NCBI RefSeq assembly: GCF_030272615.1
Contig: NC_081415.1
Location: 601,175,644-601,239,643, forward strand
Length of the DNA stretch: 64,000 bases
Origin: Cryptomeria japonica
Taxonomy: Eukaryota; Streptophyta; Pinopsida; Cupressales; Cupressaceae
Direction: 5' to 3'
Shown: positions 21,916 through 34,233 of the stretch, piece by piece
How positions within the stretch are numbered: the first letter of the stretch is position 1
Layout of the letters: the number at the start of each line of letters is the position of its first letter
Translations under genes and position numbers: made by a program
Notes under the pieces: generated by a model
Databases searched by the model: none
What the model was told of the DNA's origin: nothing
The model's input: the letters and a program-made list of their open reading frames with translations, nothing else

Positions 21916-23746
21916 CAAGTTGCTAACACTAGGATCTCTAGTTTTGCTTGTGCTCTTAGTTGGTGTGTGGTGCATCGACCTTATATTGCTTGTCCTCCTT
22001 TTTGTATGCGTGTGATTGAGCATACCTTAAGTTGTGTGTAACGTGTGTGTTCACACCTTGTTTTCACCTTGTTGATGTGGGTGTTTTGGAGTGATTGTAT
22101 GTGCTTTGTCTTCTTATTGAGGTCTTGGTTTATGATTTCTCTTATTCTGAAGGAGAGTCATACGTACCTTCCTTATTTATTGTTGTACTCTTTTGACTAA
22201 TCCATTTGGTTTGGTTAGTGTTGCCTTGAATCAAAAAGTACGAAATGTGCATGTTTAAGAGTATGATCTAGCTTAGTGTTGTCCACTCGAAGGACTTGTA
22301 TGGTAAATATTGAATGCTTATTTTGTAGTAAAAATGAATGATTATCATCTTTCCTTGTCTCTCTCTCTCTCTCTCTCGAAATTAAATGTTTTTGTTATAT
22401 GTGTATTTATCTCTTTTGTGCGTTTTCTTATTGCAAGAGAAAGGTTGTTTTGTGTGTTTCTTTAAACAAATTTGATTGAAGATCTATTTTAGCAATGCTC
22501 CATTGAACTTGCCTTTGGATATAGGTAATTGCCTTATTATGTTTAGAAAGTGGGAATGAAAAGCTTGTTTGATGTGTATGCATAAATGTGTATTATTTAG
22601 TTGATATCTCCTCGCTTATCTTCTTACTGTACCTTAAATTTTCAATGATAGGTTGCAAATTATGATACGCGGTTGTATCGTACTAAAGTAGTGAGTGCCC
22701 TCAAGAGGGCTTGCATTATCGATAAGATTACCTATTTTGATCTCTGTTGTTTGGAAAAATAGAACATTCTGTTGCAACCATAATAATTGGAAATGTCTTG
22801 TTAGGCTATGTGGCATCCTTCTAAAACAATAGCGAAATGAAAATCATGCAAATAAATGATAGACTTATAGTGAGAAATTTTAGCTTGTCTTGTTGATCTT
22901 GTGTCTTTGTGGGAAATAGATTGGTTATCAAACTCTCTTTTTCCTCCTCTTTCCCTAGATTTTAGATTTTAGTAATGCTACTAAAGAGTGTATTGAGTTA
23001 AATAGAGTGTTTATAAAACATGTGAAATTGTACTTTTTGCATTTTTGTCTTTTTATGGAAAGATGAAAGTCTTGAGCTTCATAATGAAATTTTCGTAGTT
23101 AGTAATGTGGTTGTGAATGCTTAATGGATTTATAAAATATATTAGAATGATGTTATTTCCTTATGTAATGGTGAATTGTTAAAAATTTCAGTACTGGTAT
23201 CTAGAGTAAACTTTATTCAGTGATTCATGTGGAAAGCATAGGTAAAATATTTCTTGAGTATGATAGCGTATCGAAAAGTACTCCCTATAAATGTGACTAA
23301 ACCAGTAATAGTGCTTTCCTTGTGTATTGTAAGAAACCCGTGCTTGCTATGTGTGCCCATGGGATGGTGAAGTAATCAACCATGGAGGATATGTTTACTT
23401 ATGAGTATGGGAAACCATGCTGTTTATGTGATGTTTGTTTGTTTCCTTACTGACAGCCAACCCACGGGATTGTAGATAAGTTAGTATGTGAAGGGGTAGT
23501 ATTAGAAGTCACCATTCCTTGAATAGTATGGAACGACATACGAGTAATATCGATGCGAAGTGACTTTAGCTTCTCTATTACGAGGAAAAATATAGTTTTG
23601 TAATGAACCTGTATTATAGGTGTACTCATACTTCCCCTTGCGATGAACCGATTTATAAGGTTCATGTGTGCCAGCCTATTCCTATCCTTATATTTGAGCA
23701 TATTGGTGTCAGTTCTTGAGTAGAATGATGGTTTTATTGGAGGATA
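21916..23746 (+). other. E2 interior, left non-coding part
   Basis: No convincing gene on either strand. A (CT)n run lies at about 22,357-22,377. A fairly open plus-strand stretch at 23,460-23,640 (GVVLEVTIP, ISMRSDFSFSITRKNIVL) reads protein-like but is short and has stops; I cannot identify it. Confidence 0.5.
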
Positions 23747-23896
23747 TTTTGCCTTGTCTTCATGAAAGGTATGTTATTTTGCCTTGTCTCCATGAAAGGT
23801 ATGTTATTTTGCCTTGTCATCATGAAAGGTATGTTATTTTGCCTTGTCTTCATGAAAGGTATGTTATTTTGCCTTGTCTCCATGAAAGGTATGTTA
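23747..23896 (+). repeat. Tandem repeat, 5 x 30 bp
   Basis: Five head-to-tail 30-bp units beginning ttttgccttgtc and ending aggtatgtta. They vary almost only at one or two bases after 'cttgtc'. 30 bp equals ten codons, so plus strand reads ILPCLHERYV five times, but flanking frames are not gene-like. Confidence 0.93.
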
Positions 23897-23989
23897 TTTT
23901 TCACATGAGCTGCTAATTGTCTAGCATTGGTAGACATGTGGGTGGACCTTAGCCATGTATACCTCTGGCTTATGATGAGTATCCTGAGA

Positions 23990-24345
23990 GGTACGTTGCT
24001 ATGCGGGGTGTGACCTGTGCATGTCCTTTTCTGCGAGGTACATTTCCATGCGGGATACATCCATTGCGTGTCCTTGCTGCTTGGAGTATTGCCATGCCGT
24101 GTTGAGACATGATGCAAGGTGTGACCTGCGCATGCCCTTTTCCGTGGGTACATTGCCATGCAGGATATGTCCATTGTGTGTCCTTGCCGCTTGGAGTATT
24201 GCTATGCCGTGTTGAGACACGATGCGGGGTGTGACCTGCGCGTGCCATTTTTCATGAGGTACATTGCCATGCGGGATATGTCCATTGTGTGTCCTTGTAG
24301 CTTGGAGTATTGCTATGCCATGCTGAGACACGATGCAAGATATAG
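23990..24345 (+). repeat. Tandem repeat, about 3 x 111 bp
   Basis: 'gtgtgacctg' recurs at 24,008, 24,119 and 24,229 (spacing 111 and 110), with shared blocks 'gtccttg', 'cttggagtattgc' and 'gttgagaca'. Units are richer in G+C than the rest of E2. The minus-strand ORFs at 23,734-24,358 are products of this repeat, not genes. Confidence 0.9.
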
Positions 24346-25739
24346 TAGACATTTCCATGCGGCCTATCGACAGTTTTTAGGGTAGAACCATGCCACGTGA
24401 CGACGTGATGCGGGGTGATGTCAAGGTGCACACCGTCATGCTATGTGGGTAGTGTGACTATGTTGCACCACATGATGAGCTACTGTGCTAGCTAGACGAT
24501 TGTTCCTTCCTTCCTTGTTGGTGGCTAGATTCTAGTCACATAGTGATGTTATGTGCAATTGTGATATTTTTCTTTTAATTTTATTTTGGTCCAGCAATTT
24601 ATTTTATTTTGACTTTGAAGGTTAAGCCACAATCTGGTGATCTTTTACATACTTGATTTGGTGTTGCAAATTTTGGATTATTTTATTGCCTTACTATTGG
24701 AATTGGTGATTTATTATCTTTATTCTTCTGTACTTTGGTGGCTAAAATGATTTATCCTTATTGTTTTTGTATGCTGGTCTTGTATTTAAATGTGAAATTC
24801 CTCTCCAAGGACGTATGAGACGGTCTTGGTTTAGTGTGTACGAGGAAGTAGACGTAAGGAACCTTGAGGATGGGGGTATGTGAGGCTATGAAAGAGCTAT
24901 CATCCACTACCTACCTATGAGTGGTGACTATCTCTTGGAGGCTAACCACCTTACTCAACAAGGGATGTTCATGAAGGTCTTGTATGGAAGGTAGCACCAC
25001 TATGGTGTGCCCTAGCACCATCAAGCCTTTGAGTGAGATGTTGGATATTTATGATCATATTATTATTCTGAGATCAGGCATAGAGATGTTGATCATGCAT
25101 GTTATCTTTGACCGAGCATTAGACATGCTCACATGTGGCCTTTTGTGTTGTGCATTCTAGTTATGTGGATGATTATTATATGTAATCATGGAGTAAATTG
25201 TGTTAACTTGTCACTATGTTATGGGACATAGTCTTTGGAAAGGTTTTTATATGCCTGGTAAGTGTAAACAATTGAGTTATTTATGTTTCTCTTATTTCAT
25301 GAAAGTTAACTTGGTTGTAGAATTTGATATTTGAAGCTAGTTCTATGCGATAAAGTTTTATGAAAAAGATGTATTGGTAAAAGAAATTGATCATGATGAC
25401 ATGTTTTCTCGGCATGTTTTTCTTGTCATGTTTGATAGATGAGTATAGTAATTGTTGCTTACCTCTTTTAATGCTTTAATTTGGTGTAATGAAAGGAAGA
25501 AAATTCTTGTTTCTTTGCTATGATTGTGGATAATTCCTAGAATATTTTAAGAAGCGTATGGTTTTAGATGTATCTTGCAAATGGATAATGACATTCATAG
25601 AGGATTTAGCAATAATGTTTCAATTGTTGAGAAAATATTTATATGTGCAAATTAATAATTGTTAAATGAGTTTCAGGGCTAATACGTGTTGCATGATTTC
25701 TGTTTAGCCTTACAACTTCCGGGAGTAAGTCAGAGCCTA
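24346..25739 (+). other. E2 interior, right non-coding part
   Basis: No open frame of note, no repeats recognised beyond short words. Ends at the purine tract. Confidence 0.5.
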
Positions 25740-25749
25740 GGGGGGAGGA
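25740..25749 (+). other. E2 polypurine tract
   Basis: ggggggagga directly before the 3' LTR start TGTAGTACCCC. Confidence 0.85.
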
Positions 25750-25964
25750 TGTAGTACCCCTACCCTAGTTATCTTTGTAAAACTGGTTTGACCTTGGTTG
25801 ACTTTTTATGTGGCAATCTTGAATGGTTGAATTACCATGAGGTAATGTTTAGTCAGATATTATGATTATTGTGTGTATTTGTTAATGTGCTTTCGCATTG
25901 ATTCTTATGTAAGTTTAAACTATCCTCCCGATTCTTGTTATTAATCTCGAGATAACATTTTCAT

Positions 25965-26019
<55 letters not shown>

Positions 26020-28151
26020 CCTTGTCTGACTCTTGGTTGCAGGAGATTGCAGGTACAGTACCACCTAGGTGTAAGGTTCATCTTCACTTGGATTCGTAGG
26101 GTTGAGTATACCTCTTTCATCCTTAGAATTTGGGTTAGGTGGTCATAAAACCTTCAGTTTACCCTAGTCATACTCAAATGAGCGTTGCTTGTGTTCCGTC
26201 AGTTTTCTTTTCATTTGGGTTTACGGGTTGGGTAATTGGTTGGCTTACTTGGTTTGCATGCTTGGCATGTGGTAAATAGAGTGTTTAACCCTAAGTATTT
26301 ATTTTGATTTAATGTGTTCATTTACGCATTAGTAATTGAGGAATTAAAATAAATAGGTTTCTTTTATGTGATTAATCATTAATTAAAAAGATCATCCTAT
26401 TTATGTTTGTAGTGAGTTTAATTTAATGGTTAATTTTAAATAATGAATTTATTCAGTTTATGCATTTTAAAAAGGAAAGATTTAAATTTATTCGAAATAG
26501 AAATAATTTAATCTCTTTTGCTTTTTGGAATAGAAAGATTAATTTTAATTATTTAAGAAAATCAATTTTGATTAGAAAAGTGAGTTTTATTCATATTTAT
26601 TTTATATAGTGTGTAAGATTGATTTTGAGAATTTAATTTAATTAAAAATATTTTACCCTCATTAATATTGTGAAATGCAACTATTAGCTTTGTTAATTAA
26701 AAATTAAATGAGGGAGAAAATCATTTCTTTTAATTAACTAAATTTATAATCTCAATGCATAAACAATTCAACTATGAGATAATTCCATAAACTTAATTAA
26801 TTAATTAATTAAATTAAGTTGCAAGCTGCATGATATTAGAAATATATTTTTATTTAAATTTTAGTGAAAAAATAAATTAGATTAATTATATTTATTGTTC
26901 CTAGAATTTTAAATAAATAAATAAAAGAATAAATTAAAAAAAAATGAATAAAAGAATTAATTGGAATTAAAGTATTGTTTTAATTCTTTATTTAGAAAAT
27001 TAATTAATTTGCATGAGAAAAGAAAAGAAAGAATAATGATTTTTAATTATTGCATGTTAGCTTATCTTTTGTTATAAAATTAGAAAATAAAATAAAATTA
27101 CTTTTATTCTAAATTTAGGTTTTTGAGCAAAATCTATTGAACCTAGAATTTTAGTTTAAATAAGGAATAGGTCTTTATTTTAGATACACAGGAAATAGGT
27201 CAGGAATTTAGGTGAAGAAATTTATTGGAAGCTTATTGAAAAGATTAGGGCTCTTCTACAGATTTCTTCCAGGAAAGCTATACCAGGTTGGGTGGCTTCT
27301 TTGATTTGTTGGTTTTAAAGAAAATAATTCTATTTTTCTCTGAATGGTGTCTGTGTAAATTATTTGTCAGATCCAAAACCCTCTTCTAGTTAATTTAGGT
27401 TTTGATTTAAAATTCTTGCCTGATGTTAATTTTCTAGTTAATAGGAGTAATTTAATTTTGAGAAAATTAGGGAAATTATTATGAAAAAAATTATTCTCTT
27501 GTTGATTTGTTCTGATAGTCCTTTAAAAAAATCTCTGTGAAATTAGTTGAATTCTTTAGAAATAAATTTAATTATGAATTAAATTTATTGGTTTATCTAG
27601 TTTAAAGAAAAAGTAATTGGAATAAAATTCTGTGAATGAATTTTATTGAGTTGGGAATTTTATTTCTATGTAAATTCTGTCAAAGGGGTTTTAATGAATT
27701 TGGAATGTATTTAGTAATTGTTAAGGAAATTAAGTATGCATGGAAAGATCTCGTTAGTTTATGATGAAATTCAAGTGTGTTATTAAATTGGATGCATGAC
27801 TAAATTTTTTAATGAAAAGTATGAATGTAAGGTGTGAATAAATTTTAATGGATGAACTTTATCTTGTGATTTATATTTTGTCTTACTAAAAGAAATTATC
27901 CTTGTTTAAGAATTATCTCGTTATGAAGACAATCGTCTTATTGGATTAGTTAGCGTGTGTTAAGTTAATTCTATAATTAAGTAATGATGTTGGGAAACTC
28001 TTTAGGTGTTAGTTGATGTCTTCTGTTGTGTAATCTATACTTTGATATCTTATTGTATCTTTATGTTTTTTCTTATTTTAAATTTTTTTTATTGCACTCC
28101 ATTTGTGTGTTTTAGCTTTATCCCTTCAGGGTTTCCTGGCAGGGAATTACA
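25750..28151 (+). repeat. E2 3' LTR
   Basis: 2,402 bp, uninterrupted. It preserves the empty target of E3 at about 26,138-26,142 and has an expanded TATATG/TA microsatellite (25,966-26,019). Confidence 0.92.
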
Positions 28152-28539
28152 CCTTTAACCAGGTGCAACATTTAGAATAAGTGTTGTAAAATCCTTTAGC
28201 AAGGTAGATCTAAAGATCTTGATACTCCTAACACGGTAAGCTATCAAAAATAGCTAAACATGTAGCTCTAACTGAGCAACCTTTATTATTGCAGTAGTGA
28301 AGTTGTGGGTGCCATCTCCACCGCAATTTTTCTCTTTAACAAGGAGTTTCTGCGTAACCAAAATATACGTGTTATGGAGTGAATCATGTATGATTGTTAT
28401 TTATTTGTTTTAGCATTATATTATGTTTCAACAATATTTAGTTTATGGTTAACAATAAAGTTATTATTGAAGAAAAGATTTGGAGTATTGATTCACCCCT
28501 CCCCTCTCAGTACATTAGCTTTCCATACTAGGCCTAACA
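28152..28539 (+). repeat. E1 5' LTR, right part
   Basis: Resumes E1 after E2; ccttt at 28,152-28,156 is the second target copy. It matches 35,032-35,419, including the 'attcacccctcccct' tract, and ends GGCCTAACA. Confidence 0.9.
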
Positions 28540-28541
28540 AT

Positions 28542-28554
28542 TGGTATCAGAGCC
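28542..28554 (+). other. E1 primer-binding site (tRNA-Met initiator)
   Basis: tggtatcagagcc two bases after the LTR end. Perfect 13-nt match to the usual plant Copia primer site. Confidence 0.93.
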
Positions 28555-28601
28555 TTAATCTTGGAAAAGGGTTTAATTGTCTAAAGAGAAATATCTTATC
28601 A

Positions 28602-29960
28602 ATGGAAGGCTACAAACAATCTCGGAGAATTGTGAATCTTCAAAATGAATTGGATCATGCTAATCAAGTGATTGCTGACATGCAGAAACAAATGCAAAGA
28701 TCACTGAAAGTTAGAAGAAGATTGTCTGATGATTTGCAGGACTCTCAAGAGCTGGTGGAACAAATTGAGACATCATTTGAGAATAGTATATCTGAAGAGA
28801 TTGAAGAAATGATTGGAGCATTGAAAGAAAAGAACAAAGCACTAACTAATTAGCTAAAAGCAATGAAAAGAGAACATGAACATTTCAGCACACAGATGAC
28901 TGAAAATCTTGATGCATTGAGGATAGCCGAGGATAAATTAAGAGATATGGAAAGGGAAAAACAACAACTAGAAGCATTGGTGTCTGAAAAGAATGATGAA
29001 TCACAAGGATGATTGGAATTCAAAGTAATCTGTCAGATCAATTGGGTTATGCACATCATGAAGCAAATTTGAAAGATGATGAGAATCAAGCATTGAAACT
29101 TGAAGTATCAAGGTTGACCGATGAACTTGAAATATAGAAGAAATCCAAAGAAACACTAAAGAAGAGTTATGAAGCATCAAGGATGTTGGATGAGCAACTA
29201 ACTACAAGAAGACCCAACAAAGATGTAGGACTCGGTTACAAAGGAAAAGACTCTACCGAGAAGGGAATCCACACTACCGAGAGAGGAGAATCATCAAAGC
29301 AAGATGGAAACAAGAAAAACATCAAAGGAAAGAAGCCTATTTGCAACTACTATGGAAAATAAGGACATACTGCCAACTTGTGCCAAATCAGAAAAGGTAA
29401 GCAACCGAATGTCACTAGGTCTAATGGTTATTGTAACAATTGCAATAAGTATGGTCATACATCTAATCAATGTAGGACTAAGTTAGTTAACAATTATCAG
29501 AAGGCAAAATTCAAAGGGTTTTGTAAAAACTGCAATAGATATGGACATAGTACCGAGAAGTGTTGGTTTAAGCAGAAGAACTATATGTGGTCTACACACC
29601 GAGCAAATACTAGAGGCTACCAAACTTACACAGATCCTAACTGACAGTATACTATAGTACCATGAGATTATAATACAAGGATATGGTGTGAATGCTGTGG
29701 AAGATATGGACATATAAGTGCCAACTGCTTTATAAGGTTTGGAATGAACAACCAAAGATCATGGAGAAATCCTGGTATGGCATGTTTTCATTGTCACAAA
29801 GCTGGACACTTGGCTAGAGATTGCAGAGATCAACCTAGAGGAGATATTGAAGAAATAAAAAGCAAATTCTAGATGATTTAGAAAAATAAGGAAATTGTGT
29901 CAAATGAAGAAAGCACCTTACCTACCAAGTTAGGTGCATCTATTCCAAATTAATTGGTAA
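28602..29960 (+). pseudogene. E1 gag: coiled coil and five zinc knuckles
   Basis: ATG at 28,602 (MEGYKQSRRIVNLQ). The first part, to about 29,005, is a heptad-rich coiled coil (LQNELDHANQVIADMQKQMQ). A frameshift there moves to a second frame that stays coiled (EVSRLTDELEI) and then carries five CCHC-type knuckles: 29,342 (CNYYGK, with Tyr for the second Cys and TAA for a Gln), 29,432 (CNNCNKYGHTSNQC), 29,522 (CKNCNRYGHSTEKC), 29,687 (CECCGRYGHISANC) and 29,783 (CFHCHKAGHLARDC). Such knuckles bind element RNA during packaging. Other stops: TAG 28,851, TAG about 29,137, TGA 29,642. The UBN2 gag core of other Copia elements is not recognisable here. No protease motif follows. Confidence 0.72.
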
Positions 29961-30524
29961 AGGTATGAAGGGACTACATTCTCTCAAGGTTAAATCTTAA
30001 CAGTTCCTATTTTATCATGTACTTAATTCAAAATCTGCATAGCTAAGATGCATTAGCAAGTTTGAAATTTTATCAAGTCTTTTGGAGCACTAGTCAAGTC
30101 GGTAAATGTAGGAAGCTTGTCAAATAAGTAAATGCAGGAAGCCTGTCAAGTTGGTAGGAAGTCTGGCTACTCAATAAAAGCACAAAAAGGAAGGTAAATT
30201 GGTTTAGTAGAACCAAGTGCATTTAATGTTTTTTGACCTAACTACATGGAGCCCGATAAGGTAAAATGTGTACTTAAAGTTTTTGCGCGGTCATTTTACA
30301 CTTACCAAGTTTTTAGAAAGAAGAGCGAAGTGATTCAAAGGCGATCAAATCTCTTCCGAAGAAAAATTTGAGGTATTTATATCAATCACAACGCATTGTC
30401 AAGCAAGTTAACCGATCATATCAGTTGTGAGTATCTGTTTTATATTTACTAAGTAGAAAGCGTCTGCTGGTTAAAAGTTTTCAAACCCTAAGGCTCTTTC
30501 GTTAGTGATTATCCAAAGTTTGAA
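29961..30524 (+). other. E1 gag-ORF2 spacer
   Basis: About 560 bp with no open frame. Near-repeated phrases occur at about 30,090-30,165 ('caagtcggtaaatgtaggaagc', 'aaataagtaaatgcaggaagcc', 'agttggtaggaagtc'). This is where pol would lie in a complete Copia element. Confidence 0.5.
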
Positions 30525-33500
30525 ATGGCACCTAAGATTCAAAAAACCATTGTTGTTGAGAACATTGGGAAGCCCTCACTAAAATACTCACTACCTCCCA
30601 AAGTAGCATCTGAACCGGATGATAAAACTGCATTTTCACTCATTCTAGATAGGGTTTTATTAGTTGAGGATGTCAGATTCTTCACTAAGTGTCGTGTTGA
30701 GGAACTAGGTCACACAGAGACCAAGGACACATATGATGAATTGTGTATCGATGGAAAAATGGATATTAAGTTTGAACATATTAAAATCAAGGGATTGACC
30801 GAAGCCCTAACCTACCCGCGAGTCTTCAAACCCCAATGGGTTAAATTTTTTTTGAGCAGAGTTCATGATGACTTTATGTGGTTAGAAGAGAAACCATTCA
30901 AGATCACCAAGGAAATCATCCACTTGATCATCGGTTACCCTAATTTTGACCATGCTCAAGCTCAGAAAATGATTTCACAGAAGGAATTGATCACTTTAAC
31001 CAGAGTTGAATCTAATTGCAGAGGTCTAAAATTGAACAATATCACAGATGCAGAGTTGAATTTTGCAATTAGAGTCATAGGTTATTGTTTCTTTCAATCG
31101 GCAAGGGAAAATAGTGTACCCTATGTTGCTGTTGACTTAGCCTATAAAATTGTGAAGAAAGGTATGAAGATTGATCTATGCGAAGTGTTGTTGAAAAATC
31201 TGTTTGAAAATCTCAACACCATAAGGAATTCGAAGAAGAACAACTCGGCAAACACACTGAAGTTTGGATAACTTTTGGTATGCATGTTTTTCTATTTTGA
31301 GAAATTCTTTCCATCAGTCGGTAATGTAGTTTGGGAGCTACACCGACCAATCACCTATCAAATCAATGACTTCATCAAACAACTAGGTGATAACTTCAAT
31401 GAGATTATGGATGATTATTTTAGCAAGTTTCAGGAAAAGATGCATAATAGGTACAGGATACCACCCTAGTTAGTGGAGAAATACAAGGATAGTATATGTT
31501 TTGAAGTGGACACCGACTACTGCTATGTCAATGCGGTAGAACCGAGAACTCAATATTTGCCACCTATGGGTTATGAGATTGATTTTGACATTACACAACA
31601 ACAGATAGATGCTTTTCTTGCACTACCAAGGCATGCTACCGAGATTAGATATGGTACATATGAAGAAGTTAAAGAAAAAGTCAAAATGAGCATTGTAGTA
31701 CCAAAGGCTACAAGGAAAGCAACAAAAATGATTAAAGCATTAACAGAGAAATTTGGAGAAGGTTCTTCCTCCATTTCTATCAAGAGCATTCAAGTCATCA
31801 CCGAGGAGGAATCTGAAGCCCAAGAAGCAGCTATTACTTTGAGCATCGAGTTCCCAAAAGGGAAAATTTTGAAAAGGAAGAAACATGATACATCACAGGT
31901 ATCACCGACTCCTCCAGTGAAACGCCCAAATACTAGATCATCTGCAGTGTCACCGAGCAAGAAACAGAAAAATGTTGCAGTTCCAAAGGTAACAAAAACT
32001 TATAAGAAGTCTACTTAGAGACTCATTTTAAATAAAGAGTCAAGTGACACCGAATCTGAAGACAAAAACAAATTTTAGATTGTCAAAAGCAAAAAGGAAG
32101 ATGTACATAGTGTTGATAATTTTTGTGCCAATTTTAAACAATATGGTGGATTTGGAGCATTTAGGTATGTCAAATATGACTCTCAAATAGAAGAAGAAAA
32201 GAGGCAAATAGAAGAGTTAATTGTATGTACACTTCTTAAATTCTAATTGGTCCCATTGGAAGTAACTAATTCTCTTCCAAAATCACTGTACTTACACATT
32301 AATAACAGGTGGAAATATGCTATGGACTTGGAAAAGAAGATGAGAGAAAGAAGTCTGGTACATCTCTTTCCAGACATTTCGGTAGATGAGATAAGTGAAC
32401 ATTTGAAAAACTACCACACAAACTTCTTGGTCAAGCAAAGAGCCTTGAAACTGATGAATGGCCTTTATCTTGAAGCAGAGAAAGAGACAAAAGAAAAATG
32501 GCAAGAAATTTTTTGAATCAAGAGTGCTGATGAGCAAGGTGAAGTTGAAATAGTAGATATCACCGAGCAAGATCCCACTAAAACTATACAACCTGATGAG
32601 GATGTCATGGATACTGAGGAACATGAACATGAAATGATAGAAGGGAATGCTTATGCCAAACTGGTATCAAGTGAGTCAGTTTTGGAACAAGTCAAGTCCT
32701 ATCCTCCGGTAGTCAATATGTTTCAACTGAGACACCTTAGGATACTGATCAAGGAAAAGAGGGTCACCAGTCTACAAAAGGAGAATCTACTTCTCAGGCC
32801 ACCGGGGAATAGACTTCTCAAGCCCCTTCAAGTATTGACAATGTTACAACTGAGACCCCAAGAAAGGATTCACCAAAGGCTACATCTAAGGCTAAAGAAA
32901 TTTACAAAAGTGTTGCCTCTACCGAGCAACCTACCAAGGGTGAACAAGCCTCCCAAGCCATTGTATTATTTCAACCGATGAAAGCCTCCTCCTCTAAAGA
33001 TAAGAAAATAAAAAAAGCATAGTTTCAAGTTAGATTTGTCAAAACCAATTGTGTTGCCGAATGTAGACATATCCAAATTAAAATGGCAAGAACTTATTGA
33101 ATTTGGTGAACTATGCAAATCCAAAGCAGAACAAGAGAAACAAATGGCTATACAAAAGAAAAATAGAGTACTTCAGAAGGTCAAAGTACTCTTGACAGAA
33201 ATGATACCTGAAGCTACAATGACAAAAGATGCAGCCATCCATATTCAACTAGATGAACTCCTCAATCAGATCGAGACATCTGGAGTAGATGCATCTGAAT
33301 ACCTGAGAAAATTGAAGGACAAAGAGCTCATTGCAAAAATGATTGAAGAGGTACAGAAAGCCATTGCTATCGGTAAAGTAAAACTTGTCAAATTTATTGC
33401 TGAGTTGTCCCCTCAACTCAAGTACATTCTTTATTTATTTTAGAAACTCTGTACATTCTCTTTATTCATTAAAGATATCAAGAATAAAATAGAAGTGATT

Positions 33501-33884
33501 GAGAAAGAGATCACTGATCTCTCCAATAAATTGACCACTGAGCCAAATTCTATTCAACATTTCTATACCAAGTTACAAATGCTCACGGCTCAACAATTGG
33601 AACTTAGGAATGAAGAGCACAAAATAAGGATGGACATTATGACTCTTCAATCCTTATTCATTCCACACTTGTCCTCCATCCAAGAATAGATCAACAAGGC
33701 TACCTCCTTATCCACTCAGCCAGAGGGAAACACTTTAGATGGTCTAATTTCACTATTAGCTGATATTACAACTTAGAATTCACTCATGGATAGTGTCAAG
33801 GATGCACTCTTTGCCGCTCTCACCGATGCAAGAACAAAGTATAAATCCATTTTTGACTAGTTGCCTCCACCGAATGGTAACTAG
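30525..33884 (+). pseudogene. E1 ORF2: large accessory protein (globular + basic + coiled coil)
   Basis: About 1,120 codons in one frame from MAPKIQKTIVVEN, broken by at least ten stops (mostly TAG) and two compensating frameshifts between about 32,700 and 33,030. N-terminal part (residues 1-330): TEALTYPRVFKPQWVKFFLS and KPFKITKEIIHLIIGYP, reminiscent of the globular domain called plant transposon protein (PF20167-like; inference). Middle: acidic, then basic KRPNTRSSAVSPSKKQK, a nuclear-signal-like stretch. C-terminal half: E/K/Q-rich coiled coil. Homologous along its length to 52,365-55,670 in E5 (SRVH.; LKFG/FKFG then LLVC; VEKYKDSICF versus VDKYKNEICF; AVEPRT versus AVIPRT). Function unknown; not pol. 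Confidence 0.72.
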
Positions 33885-34233
33885 TTTTGATGTTTGTCAA
33901 AAAGGGGGAGTATAGTGTATACAAGAGGAGTATACCGAGCACATCAACATATTCAAGTATACATATAATTTTGACAGGGGGAGCATTGATCACTCAGCAG
34001 TGAATTGAGTAGTGAACTGAGGAGTAAATACAAAATATTGATCACAACGCATGCATAATTAGAGTTATGTACAATATATTGATAAGGGGAGTATATCTGA
34101 GTATACTATTTTATTGACAATTGTATATATTGTCAGTATAGTCAAATTTTGTAAGTATATAGATTTTTTTTTGAGTTATGACTTTGAAAGAAGTTTTGTC
34201 AAACATTTCAAAACTAATGTCAAAAGGGGAGAT
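33885..34233 (+). other. E1 3' UTR with four polypurine tracts
   Basis: Tracts: aaaaagggggag (33,899-33,910), cagggggag (33,975-33,983), aagggga (34,084-34,090) and the functional aaaaggggaga before the LTR (34,222-34,232). Repeated tracts upstream of the 3' LTR are a known feature of Sirevirus-lineage Copia elements. Nothing else seen. Confidence 0.75.

Larger units (their letters stand above)
14511..28151 (+). mobile_element. E2: large LTR element without coding capacity, hosting E3
   Basis: It begins TGTAGTACCCC and ends GGAATTACA, is flanked by perfect ccttt duplications (14,506-14,510 and 28,152-28,156), and lies inside the E1 5' LTR. LTRs are 14,511-14,873 plus 19,890-21,900 (split by E3) and 25,750-28,151. 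Removing E3, they are about 2.37 and 2.40 kb and very similar by eye. The 3.85-kb interior (21,901-25,749) contains a primer-like site, two tandem-repeat blocks and a purine tract but no gag or pol. This matches the description of LARD-type non-autonomous elements, probably Gypsy-related by primer-site style. E2 is younger than E1 and older than E3. Confidence 0.88.

Noticed and set aside
23460-23640. Captured host gene fragment in E2
   Set aside because: The protein-like stretch is under 60 codons before stops and I recognise no family; kept only as a remark.
23747-23896. CRISPR-like array
   Set aside because: The units are contiguous with no unique spacers, and the setting is a plant retroelement; a simple tandem repeat.
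23734-24358. Three overlapping minus-strand frames with HGN/HTQWMYPAW-like repeats
   Set aside because: They are the antisense reading of the 30-bp and 111-bp tandem repeats; no start context or conserved domain.
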